The notes under the pieces: model-generated
Database searches by the model: none
The model's input: the letters and a program-made list of their open reading frames with translations, nothing else
What the model was told of the DNA's origin: nothing
Shown here: positions 1-7,193 of the stretch, in pieces
Layout: each line of letters begins with the position of its first letter
Position numbering within the stretch: the stretch's first letter is position 1
Source: Candidatus Iainarchaeum sp.
GTDB lineage: Archaea; B1Sed10-29; WALL01; JAGHAM01
DNA length: 19,003 nt
Direction: 5' to 3'
NCBI GenBank assembly: GCA_021161465.1
Contig: JAGHAM010000038.1
Location: forward strand, 1-19,003
Position numbers and translations under genes: made by a program

Positions 1-2
1 AG

Positions 3-509
3 TGCTGCGTTGATGTCAACAGCGATGGCCAGATAACTCTTGAGGACTCTGAGCTCATAGCAAATTACACTTTGGGAAGAACCAACTGCTTCCCAGCTGG
101 CTACTCCTGCAGCGCGAGGGAGAACTGTAACAACGGCAAGGATGACGATTGCGATGGATTAGTTGACTGTCAACAAGATAAGGAAGACCCAGATTGCAAT
201 TGTGGAAGTAGCATATCATGTGTTGGTGGCAACCAGCTCGTTGGCGATATGAACAACGATGGAGTCATTGATATAGTAGATGCATCTTTTATAGGTCAAA
301 TAGCCAACGGTACCAGGGAGTTTATTGGTAGTGAGATATGCTGTGCTGATGTCAACAACGATGGTCAAATTACAATGGAAGATGCTGAGATAGTGGTCAA
401 CTACACTGTCGGGAACATAAATTGTTTTGAAAGAGGATATTCCTGCAGCGCGAGGGAGAACTGCGACAACAACAAAGATGACGATTGTGATGGATTAAAT
501 AACTGTGAT
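3..509 (+). repeat. In-frame 336-bp tandem duplication inside the dockerin protein
   Basis: Positions 3-173 align without gaps to 339-509, an offset of 336 nt (112 codons). A 23-nt stretch at 105-127 is identical to 441-463. Each copy holds one calcium loop, the CFxxGYSCSARENC segment and the DDDCDGL motif. Nucleotide-level identity suggests fairly recent duplication or gene conversion. More copies may lie upstream of the window. Confidence 0.85.
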
Positions 510-1760
510 GACCCAGATTGCTCTGGAAGTCCCGCTTGCGGAGGAACTTGCACAAGCGATGGTGGTATATGTACTCAGGATTCTGATTGTTGCAGTGGTA
601 AGTGCGATAGTGAAACTGGTAAATGTTTCTCCTGCGCATCATGTTCTGGAATTAACAAATGTAGTAATCAAGAAACTGATGAATGTGAGGCCCAGTGTGG
701 CGCATCCTCAGCCTGCGATGACATACATGTAGACTCTTACTGGATTGATAACCAGTACTGCAAGAGCTGTAAAGACTGTTCATACACTGGCGATAGAACA
801 GTTGGTTCGTGCGGATGTAGCACCAGTAATTGCAAAAATGGCTACTGTCAAACTGGCACAACCTGTTACTATGGAGTTAGCTGTACTCTGAATGGCTGGA
901 GTTACAGTAATAGCTGTTCTACTGCTGATTCATGTGGCACCAACACCCTCGTAACTGGAAAGACCTGTGGTGCTGGTGGTTGCAGTGCTGGAACTACATA
1001 CACTTGTTCGAGTAGTTCGCACACAAACTGCCAGAGCAAGAGTTGTGGTGGTAAAACATACTACTGCACATACGATGGTTCAAGCTGGGCATGGAGAACG
1101 AGCAAGCCTGAGGAGAGTACCGCAGCAGGTAACTGTGGAGATGGCGTCGACAACGATTGTAATACCTTTATTGATTGCAACTCAGAAAACGAAGACCCTG
1201 GTTGTGATTGCGGGGGTACCCCACATTATGTGTGTTTTGACTCTAGTATTTATGAAATTAAATACTACCCTAATACAGATGACTATATGTGGTATGGTGA
1301 TACAGCTTTTGGGCTCGTTGGGATTCAAAGTACAACCACTATAATCAGAGATTTTGTGAGATGGGACATATCCAGCATACCTGACAATGCTGTAATTCTA
1401 AGTGTTGCATTCAAATATCACTGTACCAGTGGGGTAACAACCCAGTGGGGAGAAATCTATGAAATGCAGTACGATCCTATGGCCCACATAGGAGAGTCCC
1501 AATTAATCTATACTGACTGTGGTGATGGCACCATGTATGTTGGTGGAAGGAACGTTTTCCCCGAAGAAGGGGAACAAAAGGAAATCAGTCTAGGAAGTGA
1601 CGCTGTGAGCAAGTTGCAATCCAATTTACAATCTGACTGGTTTGCAATTGGCTTGAAGGTTGAAGATGAAGCATCTGGAACACCTGACCTTTATGAGATA
1701 ATAGGAAAAACAGCATCTTCTAATCCACCACCTGCTTTGTGTATAGTGTATACACCTTAA
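3..1760 (+). CDS. Cys-rich dockerin/MopE-like secreted protein, 5'-truncated
   Basis: The reading frame is open from position 3, so the true start lies outside the window; the TTG at 72 is internal. The first codons encode the second half of a dockerin-like domain (DVNSDGQITLED). A complete dockerin-like pair of calcium loops lies at about nt 240-413 (DMNNDGVIDIVDA and DVNNDGQITMEDA). Three Cys/Asp motifs of the PF11617 or MopE kind (DDDCDGL or a variant such as DNDCNTFIDC) sit near nt 120-206, 459-525 and 1128-1211. A very cysteine-rich stretch without recognised domain spans about 540-1110. The last 170 residues, with FVRWDISSIPDNAVI, resemble a DNRLRE or carbohydrate-binding-like beta domain. 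Such proteins are usually extracellular, disulfide-rich and calcium-binding. A role in surface attachment or binding polymers is inference. No C-terminal membrane anchor is present. Confidence 0.8.
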   Translation, partial: CCVDVNSDGQITLEDSELIANYTLGRTNCFPAGYSCSARENCNNGKDDDCDGLVDCQQDKEDPDCNCGSSISCVGGNQLVGDMNNDGVIDIVDASFIGQIANGTREFIGSEICCADVNNDGQITMEDAEIVVNYTVGNINCFERGYSCSARENCDNNKDDDCDGLNNCDDPDCSGSPACGGTCTSDGGICTQDSDCCSGKCDSETGKCFSCASCSGINKCSNQETDECEAQCGASSACDDIHVDSYWIDNQYCKSCKDCSYTGDRTVGSCGCSTSNCKNGYCQTGTTCYYGVSCTLNGWSYSNSCSTADSCGTNTLVTGKTCGAGGCSAGTTYTCSSSSHTNCQSKSCGGKTYYCTYDGSSWAWRTSKPEESTAAGNCGDGVDNDCNTFIDCNSENEDPGCDCGGTPHYVCFDSSIYEIKYYPNTDDYMWYGDTAFGLVGIQSTTTIIRDFVRWDISSIPDNAVILSVAFKYHCTSGVTTQWGEIYEMQYDPMAHIGESQLIYTDCGDGTMYVGGRNVFPEEGEQKEISLGSDAVSKLQSNLQSDWFAIGLKVEDEASGTPDLYEIIGKTASSNPPPALCIVYTP

Positions 1761-1814
1761 TCACGTTAATCTTAAAAACAGTTATTCCCTACTATTACAT
1801 TGTTAGGTTTTCAT

Positions 1815-2849
1815 ATGGTAAACGAAGATGTGGTGAAGTGGTTCAGAGGGCAACTAGCTGAAGGCTTCACTAAAGGTCAGTTGGTAGAAAGCTTGAAAGA
1901 TTCTGGTTATACCGAAAGTCAGATAGAAGAGGTACTTGAGTCAGTTGAAACCAGTGCTGCACTGGAGCAGCCTGAACAACGACCAGCCATGCCCACACCA
2001 GCTACTGGTGCTGGAAGTATCTGGAAGCCAACGCCTGAGAAAGAAGAACCCATCTCTAAGGAAAAACCTAAAAAACCTAAGCTGTCAGTCTCCCCAATTA
2101 TCATTTTTGTGGTGGTGCTGTTGTTGTTGCTCGTAGTTGCAGGCTTCTTTGTTCTGCCTGCTTTCTTAAATTCTATAAGCCAGCCAGCTAAAACCTGTGT
2201 CAGTTTAAGTGGGCCAAAACAGATTAGTAGGAGTGTTACTATATGTAAAAGCAGGTATACATCTGCATCGATACAGGTTCTCGGTGATGATATAATAGTG
2301 GACTGTAATGGCTCTTTGCTTGATGGAGGCGGTTCTGGCGTGGGCATATCAATTAATAATCACCGCAATGTCATAATTCGAAATTGTATCGTATCAAACT
2401 ACCAGAAAGGTGTGGTGGTATTTAATTCGAGAGAAGTTGAATTAGCCCATAATCATCTTGTCAACAACACTTACGGCATCACCCTTGAAAGTTCTAGTTA
2501 CGGCTTAATTCATGATAATGAAATTTCAGGAGGTGACCGCGGTATTGTCCTCACTGGCGCCTCTGAGAATATTCTAACCTCTAACACGGTTGAGAGCAGT
2601 TCAACAGGGATGCTCCTTGATGAGACTTCCAACAACAATTTAATTAGAAACAATGCCATCAGTAAGACGGAGAATCTCGGTATAGCAATAAAGGGCACAT
2701 CGAGAAACAATGTTTTAGAAGGCAATAAGATATGCAACAACAATGGTTCCTATGATGTTTATTGTGGTTTAGACCAGTATGGGATAGATAACTATCTAAA
2801 CTATATATCCGGTTGTGGGGATGGTTTTGGGTACTCCCAATGCGATTGA
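1815..2849 (+). CDS. Membrane-anchored right-handed beta-helix (NosD-like) protein
   Basis: The start is taken as the ATG at 1815 (MVNEDVVKWF), not the in-frame TTG at 1800; an AGGT lies just upstream. Residues 1-50 form a small charged helical module (GFTKGQLVESLKDSGYTESQ) resembling N-terminal modules I associate with DPANN membrane proteins; its function is unknown to me. A Pro/Glu/Lys-rich linker leads to one transmembrane helix at about residues 90-120 (IIIFVVVLLLLLVVAGFFVL). The rest, about 215 residues, has repeated Asn/Gly/Ile turns (NVIIRNCIV, GITLESSSYG, NNLIRNNAI), typical of NosD or PbH1 beta-helix repeats seen in polysaccharide-binding or -cleaving proteins. The topology would put the beta-helix outside and the helical module inside. 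It follows the dockerin gene by 54 nt and may share its surface role. No catalytic residues can be assigned. Confidence 0.8.
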   Translation: MVNEDVVKWFRGQLAEGFTKGQLVESLKDSGYTESQIEEVLESVETSAALEQPEQRPAMPTPATGAGSIWKPTPEKEEPISKEKPKKPKLSVSPIIIFVVVLLLLLVVAGFFVLPAFLNSISQPAKTCVSLSGPKQISRSVTICKSRYTSASIQVLGDDIIVDCNGSLLDGGGSGVGISINNHRNVIIRNCIVSNYQKGVVVFNSREVELAHNHLVNNTYGITLESSSYGLIHDNEISGGDRGIVLTGASENILTSNTVESSSTGMLLDETSNNNLIRNNAISKTENLGIAIKGTSRNNVLEGNKICNNNGSYDVYCGLDQYGIDNYLNYISGCGDGFGYSQCD

Positions 2850-2882
2850 GTATTCAAAAGAACTTTGTCCCCGGGTTACTAG

Positions 2883-2895
2883 AAAATATTTTAAT
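2883..2895 (+). promoter_or_regulatory. TATA-like box for tRNA-Leu
   Basis: The AT-rich stretch AAATATTTTAATG is centred about 30 nt upstream of the mature 5' end of the tRNA, the expected place for an archaeal TATA box. A second AT-rich stretch at 2903-2910 is too close to be the main box. Assignment is by position only. Confidence 0.45.
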
Positions 2896-2956
2896 GTAGT
2901 TTGATATAATAGAACCACGCAGGGGTGCCGGAGCGGTCAAACGGGACGGACTCAAG

Positions 2957-3006
2957 GGGCGAACTATTTTCGCTTCGCGAAAAACATTCACAAAAATGCC
3001 TGTGAT
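2957..3006 (+). other. tRNA intron 1, anticodon loop 37/38 (50 nt)
   Basis: The bulge-helix-bulge is drawn as follows. The outer helix is the anticodon stem. The central four pairs are CUCA (2951-2954) with UGUG (3001-3004), with one U-U mismatch. The 3-nt bulges are AG^G (2955-2957) and AU^A (3005-3007). The inner helix is GGCG (2958-2961) with UGCC (2997-3000). Cutting after the second bulge nucleotide gives exactly 37/38, the canonical archaeal site. The intron also holds a perfect 7-bp hairpin at 2967-2983 (TTTTCGC, TTC loop, GCGAAAA). Confidence 0.85.
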
Positions 3007-3038
3007 ATCCGTTGACTTAGTGTCTACGCGAGTTCAAA

Positions 3039-3148
3039 ATAAGGGGCACCTACGGTTCCCCCTTATAAGCCCCTTCCCTTAATGGGATGGAAAGCAGTAA
3101 GGGCGTTATGTGTTCCTTATAAGCCCCCCTAAACCTTTGGGGTGAGAA
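3039..3148 (+). other. tRNA intron 2, T-loop 59/60 (110 nt)
   Basis: The outer helix is the T stem (3028-3032 with 3150-3154). The central four pairs are UUCA (3033-3036) with UGAG (3143-3146), one of them G-U. The bulges are AA^A (3037-3039) and AA^U (3147-3149). Splicing between 59 and 60 restores TTCAAAT. There is no continuous inner helix. Instead local hairpins flank the site: UAAGGGG (3040-3046) with CCCCUUA (3059-3065), and CCCC (3126-3129) with GGGG (3139-3142). The intron contains an imperfect internal duplication around TTATAAGCCCC. Confidence 0.8.
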
Positions 3149-3202
3149 TCTCGCCCCCTGCACCTCATTTTCTGTAAAATGACATATATTTAATTCTAAC
3201 GT

Positions 3203-3224
3203 AAAAATAAAAAAATAAACAAAA
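3203..3224 (-). terminator. U-rich terminator for the small membrane protein gene
   Basis: Read on the minus strand, this stretch is a nearly continuous T-rich tract lying 11-33 nt beyond the stop codon at 3236. Oligo-U tracts are the usual archaeal termination signal. It lies between the tRNA 3' end and the convergent gene, so it mainly serves the minus strand. Confidence 0.5.
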
Positions 3225-3235
3225 GGAGGTTAGGT

Positions 3236-3550
3236 TTACTTCTTTGCGACTAGTTCATAGGTAATCCAGCATGCTCCAATTAGAACGAACAGCCACCCAA
3301 GTAGTCCAAAGAGATACTGGCCGTAAAGGACAGTGTTAGCTGGTAATGATGTTGCTAGACCCTCTTGCCATACTTCCAGGTATTTGAAAGTTGCTGCCAC
3401 TAGGAAGAAGAGACCTCCTCCTGCTAAAATACTGAAGCCTTTCTCAGCCTTCTTCTTTATGTCAACGTACTTTGCAAACACTATTATCAAGAACACTGCC
3501 ATAGCTAAGCTAAGTAGGGTGGGCGTTCCACCGACCAAAGATTCAAACAT
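3236..3550 (-). CDS. Small three-helix membrane protein, unknown function
   Basis: The chosen start is the ATG at 3550 (MFESLVGGTPTLL), because a strong GGAGGTGA Shine-Dalgarno lies at 3558-3565; an in-frame upstream start at 3574 would precede it. The product is 104 residues with three hydrophobic stretches, about residues 10-27 (SLAMAVFLIIVFAKYV), 37-55 (FSILAGGGLFFLVAATFKY) and 75-97 (YGQYLFGLLGWLFVLIGACW). A Lys-rich loop (DIKKKAEKG) follows helix 1, suggesting that loop is cytoplasmic. I do not recognise a family. It stands alone on the minus strand between the tRNA and cysS, with its own promoter and terminator, so it is probably monocistronic. Confidence 0.7.
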   Translation of the reverse strand: MFESLVGGTPTLLSLAMAVFLIIVFAKYVDIKKKAEKGFSILAGGGLFFLVAATFKYLEVWQEGLATSLPANTVLYGQYLFGLLGWLFVLIGACWITYELVAKK

Positions 3551-3586
3551 GTGTTTTTCACCTCCAAAACTCACTACAACGTAGCC

Positions 3587-3594
3587 ATTTTTAA
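3587..3594 (-). promoter_or_regulatory. TATA-like box for the small membrane protein gene
   Basis: On the minus strand the sequence is GCTTAAAAATGG, a BRE/TATA-like element. It lies about 22-29 nt before the Shine-Dalgarno at 3558-3565, which predicts a very short leader. A direct repeat AAGCTTTTT (3593-3601 and 3610-3618, plus strand) overlaps it. Confidence 0.45.
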
Positions 3595-3774
3595 GCTTTT
3601 TGGTCTTACAAGCTTTTTATCGTCTTTTGTCGAGGTGTATATCAGCCTATTGTCCTTGCATCAGCCCAAGAACAGAGGGAAAAGCACCACATAAACCGAT
3701 TTAACCTGTAAACCGGCATGCTGTGCTGTTTACTTCCAAAGTTATCAATGGTGGCTTATCAGGATTTCTTATTA

Positions 3775-3797
3775 GCTTAAACTAGTTAAAGTTTAAG
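3775..3797 (+). promoter_or_regulatory. Probable cysS promoter (leaderless)
   Basis: Two TATA-like stretches, GCTTAAAC and GTTTAAGA, lie 25-45 nt upstream of the cysS ATG at 3822. No Shine-Dalgarno precedes that ATG, so transcription probably starts at or next to it. The rest of 3600-3774 shows no gene that I can support. Confidence 0.4.
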
Positions 3798-3821
3798 AAC
3801 CAGCTTGACCCAAAATAACTT

Positions 3822-5243
3822 ATGGTTCTGAAGGTTTTCAATACGCTTGGCAGGAAGAAAATGGTTTTCAAGCCCATCGAGAAAGGGAAAGTTAGGATGT
3901 ATTCCTGTGGGCCAACTGTTTATGATGTTCCGCATATTGGTAACTATCGTAGTTTCCTTATGTCTGACATGATTCGCAGGTATCTGGAGTTCAAGGGCTA
4001 CAAGGTCAAGTTAGTCATGAACCTGACAGATATAGATGACAAGACCATAAAACGTTCTGGTGAGGAAGGGCTTGGCTTAAGAGAATTCACGGATAGGTAC
4101 ATCCAGCTTTTCTTTGAGGGCCTGGATAGCCTAAACATAAAGCGCGCAACTATCTATCCACGTGCCACGGAAACAGTCCCACAGATGATTGAACTTATAA
4201 AGAAACTATTTGAGAAGGGATTGGCCTATGAGGGCAAGGATGCAGTTTACTACAGCATTGCTAAGTTTCCAGGTTATGGTAAGCTCTCTGGTATTGATCT
4301 GTCACAGGTTAAGGCCGGTGCTCGCGTTGCAGTCGATGAATATGACAAGGAACATCCAGGCGATTTCGCGCTTTGGAAAAAGAGCAGTCCGGAGGAAATA
4401 AAGCGCGGCATATATTTTGAAAGCCCTTGGGGGAAAGGCCGTCCTGGGTGGCATATAGAGTGCTCTGCTATGAGTATGGCATATCTTGGGGAGACTATTG
4501 ACATACACACAGGGGGGGTTGACTTGGTGTTTCCACATCATGAAAACGAGATAGCTCAGAGCGAGGGCGCGACGGGAAAACCTTTTGTGCACTACTGGCT
4601 TCATGGTGAACACTTGCTTGTGAACGGAGCAAAGATGTCCAAGAGCAAAGGCAACTATTTCACCCTGGAAACCCTGCTGAAGAGATACACGCCAGACGAA
4701 ATTAGGTATTTCTTTTTGCTTGCCCACTATCGTGACAAGCTTAATTACACGGAAAGCGCGATGAAGAATGCTGTGATGGGCGCAGAGAAGATAAAGAACG
4801 CGCTTGAGGTTCTTGGATTCTTGGTCAGGAAGACCAAAGAACTTCCTCTAACTAGTGAGGACAAAGAGATGCTTTCAAAGCTTGAAGCTAGGAGAAAAGA
4901 GTTTATCCAGGCAATGGATGATGACTTTAACACACCTTTAGCATTGAAAACCTTACATGCACTTGTTACGGATATTTTTCGCTACACAGAGAGCGGGAAG
5001 AATAAGAAGGTCCTGGAGAAATCTCTGGACAACTTAAAAGAGCTACTTGGTGTTCTAGGTCTTTTTGAACATCTGCCTGGCCCTGCACCACTCTCAAAAG
5101 AAGAGTTAGAGCTGATAACAAAAAGAGAAGAGCTAAGAAAAATGAAGAAATGGGAAGAGGCCGATAAGATAAGGAAAAAATTAAAAGAGCTAGGCATACT
5201 GCTTGATGACTTTCCAGAAGGCACCAGGTGGAAAAGGGCCTAG
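3822..5243 (+). CDS. cysS: Cysteinyl-tRNA synthetase
   Basis: This class I aminoacyl-tRNA synthetase charges tRNA-Cys with cysteine using ATP in the cytoplasm. At 473 residues it has the normal family length. The HIGH motif is HIGN at residues 38-41 (VPHIGNY) and KMSKS is at 271-275 (AKMSKSKGN). The zinc site can be read as C29 (YSCGPTVYD), C214 (GWHIECS), H239 and E243 (PHHENEIAQ), matching the family pattern. The C-terminal DALR-like and helical region ends with KKWEEADKIRKKLKELGI, typical of CysS. It is a single gene with no visible Shine-Dalgarno. Its stop codon overlaps the convergent kinase gene by 4 bp. Identification is secure. Its presence implies direct Cys-tRNA charging rather than only the SepRS/SepCysS route. 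Confidence 0.97.
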   Translation: MVLKVFNTLGRKKMVFKPIEKGKVRMYSCGPTVYDVPHIGNYRSFLMSDMIRRYLEFKGYKVKLVMNLTDIDDKTIKRSGEEGLGLREFTDRYIQLFFEGLDSLNIKRATIYPRATETVPQMIELIKKLFEKGLAYEGKDAVYYSIAKFPGYGKLSGIDLSQVKAGARVAVDEYDKEHPGDFALWKKSSPEEIKRGIYFESPWGKGRPGWHIECSAMSMAYLGETIDIHTGGVDLVFPHHENEIAQSEGATGKPFVHYWLHGEHLLVNGAKMSKSKGNYFTLETLLKRYTPDEIRYFFLLAHYRDKLNYTESAMKNAVMGAEKIKNALEVLGFLVRKTKELPLTSEDKEMLSKLEARRKEFIQAMDDDFNTPLALKTLHALVTDIFRYTESGKNKKVLEKSLDNLKELLGVLGLFEHLPGPAPLSKEELELITKREELRKMKKWEEADKIRKKLKELGILLDDFPEGTRWKRA

Positions 5244-6091
5244 CTTTCAGATAATTGCTGGGATGCAAATTCAGTAGCTTTTTGCGCGGTTTCTTCAATG
5301 CTGAGTCCCTTCATCATCCCGTGAACGAAAGCAGCGTCAAATGCATCACCAGAGCCAACTGGGTTTGTTATGCTTGTTGGTTTTGCTTGGGTGTCGATGC
5401 TCTTGTCCCCTGCTTTTACGAAGCAGCCTTTACTGCCTCTATGGACTGCCACTATACTAGCGCTTAGCCCCTTACAGGCTTGTTTGTAATTGGTTTCTCC
5501 GGTTAGTTTTGCTAACTCGCGCTCGTTCAAGAAGAACATATCTACGTAATCCAACAGTTCCAGCAGTCTTTCCCTCCTTTCGCTGGTCCAACCTTTTGGG
5601 TCCCACCCTATGCTAAGGGAGGTTTGTATTCCATGCTTGCGCGCATGACTGAATAGCTTTCTAAGGTCTCCATGCAGTGCATCTAAAAACCAGTATCCAC
5701 CAATGTGCATATGTTTGCTTTTCCCAATAACCTTGAGGTCAATATCCTTAAGCGATAGCTTAACATTCTCGCCTGGAGCATTTAGAAATGTTCTGCCCCC
5801 ATCTGGGAATATTATAGCTACTGTTTTAGCGGTTTGCCCGCTTCCGATAGATATCTTACAGTTAATACCTGCAGTCTTTAGCTGTCCTACAAGCCACTTC
5901 CCAAGTATGTCATTTCCAACTCTCGCGAAGAACGTCGTTTCTAGTCCTAGCTCGGTGGCAAACCTTGAAAAATTAGATGCCTGGCCTCCGGGAGATAACT
6001 TTAGGGTAGCTTCCTCTTCAATTTCCTCTCTAAGTTCTCCCTTTGGCCAGGTTAGTATGTCCACTGTTGCATCGCCAATGCACACTAACAT
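5240..6091 (-). CDS. PfkB/ribokinase-family sugar kinase
   Basis: A carbohydrate kinase of about 283 residues, last gene of the GAPN-TIM-FBPase operon. The N-terminal substrate motif is GGQASNFSRFATELG (residues 35-49) and the C-terminal ATP/anion-hole motif is NPVGSGDAFDAAF, with the catalytic base Asp near residue 249. The middle NERELAKLTG also fits the fold. The ATG at 6091 follows the FBPase stop (TGA at 6093) by one base; a TTG at 6100 is the alternative start and would overlap. Substrate cannot be read from sequence. PfkB relatives phosphorylate ribose, fructose, fructose-6-phosphate or nucleosides. The neighbours, all acting on triose or fructose phosphates, favour a 6-phosphofructokinase-like role, which is inference. 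The asparagine in NPVGSGD, where Asp-Thr is common, is a variant seen in several PfkB subgroups. Confidence 0.85.
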   Translation of the reverse strand: MLVCIGDATVDILTWPKGELREEIEEEATLKLSPGGQASNFSRFATELGLETTFFARVGNDILGKWLVGQLKTAGINCKISIGSGQTAKTVAIIFPDGGRTFLNAPGENVKLSLKDIDLKVIGKSKHMHIGGYWFLDALHGDLRKLFSHARKHGIQTSLSIGWDPKGWTSERRERLLELLDYVDMFFLNERELAKLTGETNYKQACKGLSASIVAVHRGSKGCFVKAGDKSIDTQAKPTSITNPVGSGDAFDAAFVHGMMKGLSIEETAQKATEFASQQLSES

Positions 6092-6092
6092 T

Positions 6093-7178
6093 TCACTCAA
6101 TTGGCTTGAACCTCTCTTTTAGTTTGTCCATCACATGTGGGAGTGTTGTGTATTCCATCTCTGATAGTGGGAGTCTATGTGGCTCAAAAGGTCCATGTCT
6201 CCTCATGTAGTCTGCAACGTAGTTAGCCTTCGTTCTGGCGTAGTCGAATGCAGGGTCGTCAAACAAGTCTGCTGGACCAACAATTTTTCCATTAGCTAAC
6301 TGGAATCCTGCTGCTATTACTCTTGGTGGACCATCGAACCTAGTTGGGTGTGCATCCTTAAAGTTTACTGGCATGAGTGGACCCTGATGGGAACCACGCA
6401 TCCATCCTTTAACGAGGTGTGGGAAACTGAAGGGCTCTAGGACTTCACCAAGTGCTGGCAACCCGTGCTGAGCTCTCACAACACAGACAGGGTCATCCTT
6501 GCCAACGTATTTGCCGGCCATTAAGTTTAGCCTCTGTGTCGATGAAACCGCCCCAATTTCACCCTTTTTGGTTTTAACGCTTTTGATGCAGTATCTGTCA
6601 GTTGCACCTATGAGAACCAGCAAGTCGTACAACTCCTCTGGTGTATGGAACTCCACTTTCTTATGGTCTATTACATCGTGTACTTCAAATACGAATCCAT
6701 CATGCATCGATGGGTCTATCACAAGACCTGCTGTGTTGAACGGGTCTGCGAATATCTTGTATAGGGGCATATTCCATGCTCCTGGCTCTGTCTTATCTGC
6801 CATGAACACTATCACTGGCTCGCTTTTCCTTTCCTCGAATTCCATCTCTGCGACCCCTGGACCCATACCTTTGACATTCCCCGAGAAGCTGTCACTAAGT
6901 AAGTCCTGCCCTGCTCCATACAGCTTCAGCTCTTTAGATACCTTAGTTGCTTCCAGGAAAGTATTCCATGCTAGTTTGTGTATCTCCTTGTTGTCCACAC
7001 CTTTTTGGTGTGTCATTATCAACTCTAGGTCATCACCGCAGTGCATTACTCTATAGTCTATGAGCAAGTCGCTTTTGCTTAAGCTCTCCCCTGCAACATC
7101 CATGCATTTCTGATGCACTTGGGAATGACCAGGGAAACCACCTATATCAGCTTTTATGACACTCAAAGTTATTTTCAT
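6093..7178 (-). CDS. fbp: Fructose-1,6-bisphosphate aldolase/phosphatase (archaeal, class V)
   Basis: The bifunctional FBPA/P condenses dihydroxyacetone phosphate and glyceraldehyde-3-phosphate to fructose-1,6-bisphosphate, then dephosphorylates it to fructose-6-phosphate, driving gluconeogenesis one way. The product is 361 residues from ATG 7178 (MKITLSVIKADIGG). This start has GGTGA five bases upstream and matches the family N-terminus; an upstream ATG at 7190 is less likely. Metal and active-site signatures visible are VIKADIGGFPGH, the GDDLELIMTH block, AGQDLLSDSFSGN and MADKTEPGAWNMPLYKIFAD. The YVGK motif near residues 224-227 holds the Tyr and Schiff-base Lys known from the Sulfolobus and Thermoproteus enzymes. 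It lies between triosephosphate isomerase and a PfkB kinase, all on one strand with gaps of one to about fifteen bases. Identification is secure. Confidence 0.96.
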   Translation of the reverse strand: MKITLSVIKADIGGFPGHSQVHQKCMDVAGESLSKSDLLIDYRVMHCGDDLELIMTHQKGVDNKEIHKLAWNTFLEATKVSKELKLYGAGQDLLSDSFSGNVKGMGPGVAEMEFEERKSEPVIVFMADKTEPGAWNMPLYKIFADPFNTAGLVIDPSMHDGFVFEVHDVIDHKKVEFHTPEELYDLLVLIGATDRYCIKSVKTKKGEIGAVSSTQRLNLMAGKYVGKDDPVCVVRAQHGLPALGEVLEPFSFPHLVKGWMRGSHQGPLMPVNFKDAHPTRFDGPPRVIAAGFQLANGKIVGPADLFDDPAFDYARTKANYVADYMRRHGPFEPHRLPLSEMEYTTLPHVMDKLKERFKPIE

Positions 7179-7193
7179 TTCATTCACCATCCT

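Larger units (their letters stand above)
2919..3162 (+). tRNA. tRNA-Leu(CAA) with two introns (37/38 and 59/60)
   Basis: Exons are 2919-2956, 3007-3038 and 3149-3162, giving an 84-nt mature tRNA. The acceptor stem GCAGGGG (2919-2925) pairs with CCCCTGC (3155-3161), with discriminator A at 3162; CCA is not encoded (CCT follows). The D stem is CCG/CGG. The anticodon stem ACGGA (2946-2950) pairs with TCCGT (3008-3012), and the loop CTCAAG+A carries anticodon CAA at 2953-2955. The variable arm is long (3013-3027, GAC/GTC stem), as expected of a class II leucine tRNA. The T stem GCGAG (3028-3032) pairs with CTCGC (3150-3154), and joining TTCAAA to T gives the canonical loop TTCAAAT. Both introns are bounded by bulge-helix-bulge-like pairing. 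Transcription runs with the upstream genes. Confidence 0.9.

Noticed and set aside
72-74. TTG as the start of the first coding region
   Set aside because: The frame is open upstream to the window edge and encodes half of the same dockerin repeat seen downstream, so the gene begins outside the window.
967-1344. Long alternative-frame ORF inside the Cys-rich protein
   Set aside because: Low-complexity Val/Thr/Ala translation with no motif, lying wholly inside the convincing frame; a shadow produced by repeated TGT/GGT codons.
2967-2983. Perfect hairpin as a terminator for upstream genes
   Set aside because: It lies inside the tRNA intron and is better explained as intron structure.
3221-3231. 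AGGAGGT on the plus strand, a perfect Shine-Dalgarno
   Set aside because: No start codon with an open frame follows; it lies in the 3' region of the minus-strand membrane protein gene and is probably coincidental.
3634-3700. GAGGTG followed by a tiny 14-codon TTG frame
   Set aside because: Too short, no conservation evidence, poor spacing; not supportable.
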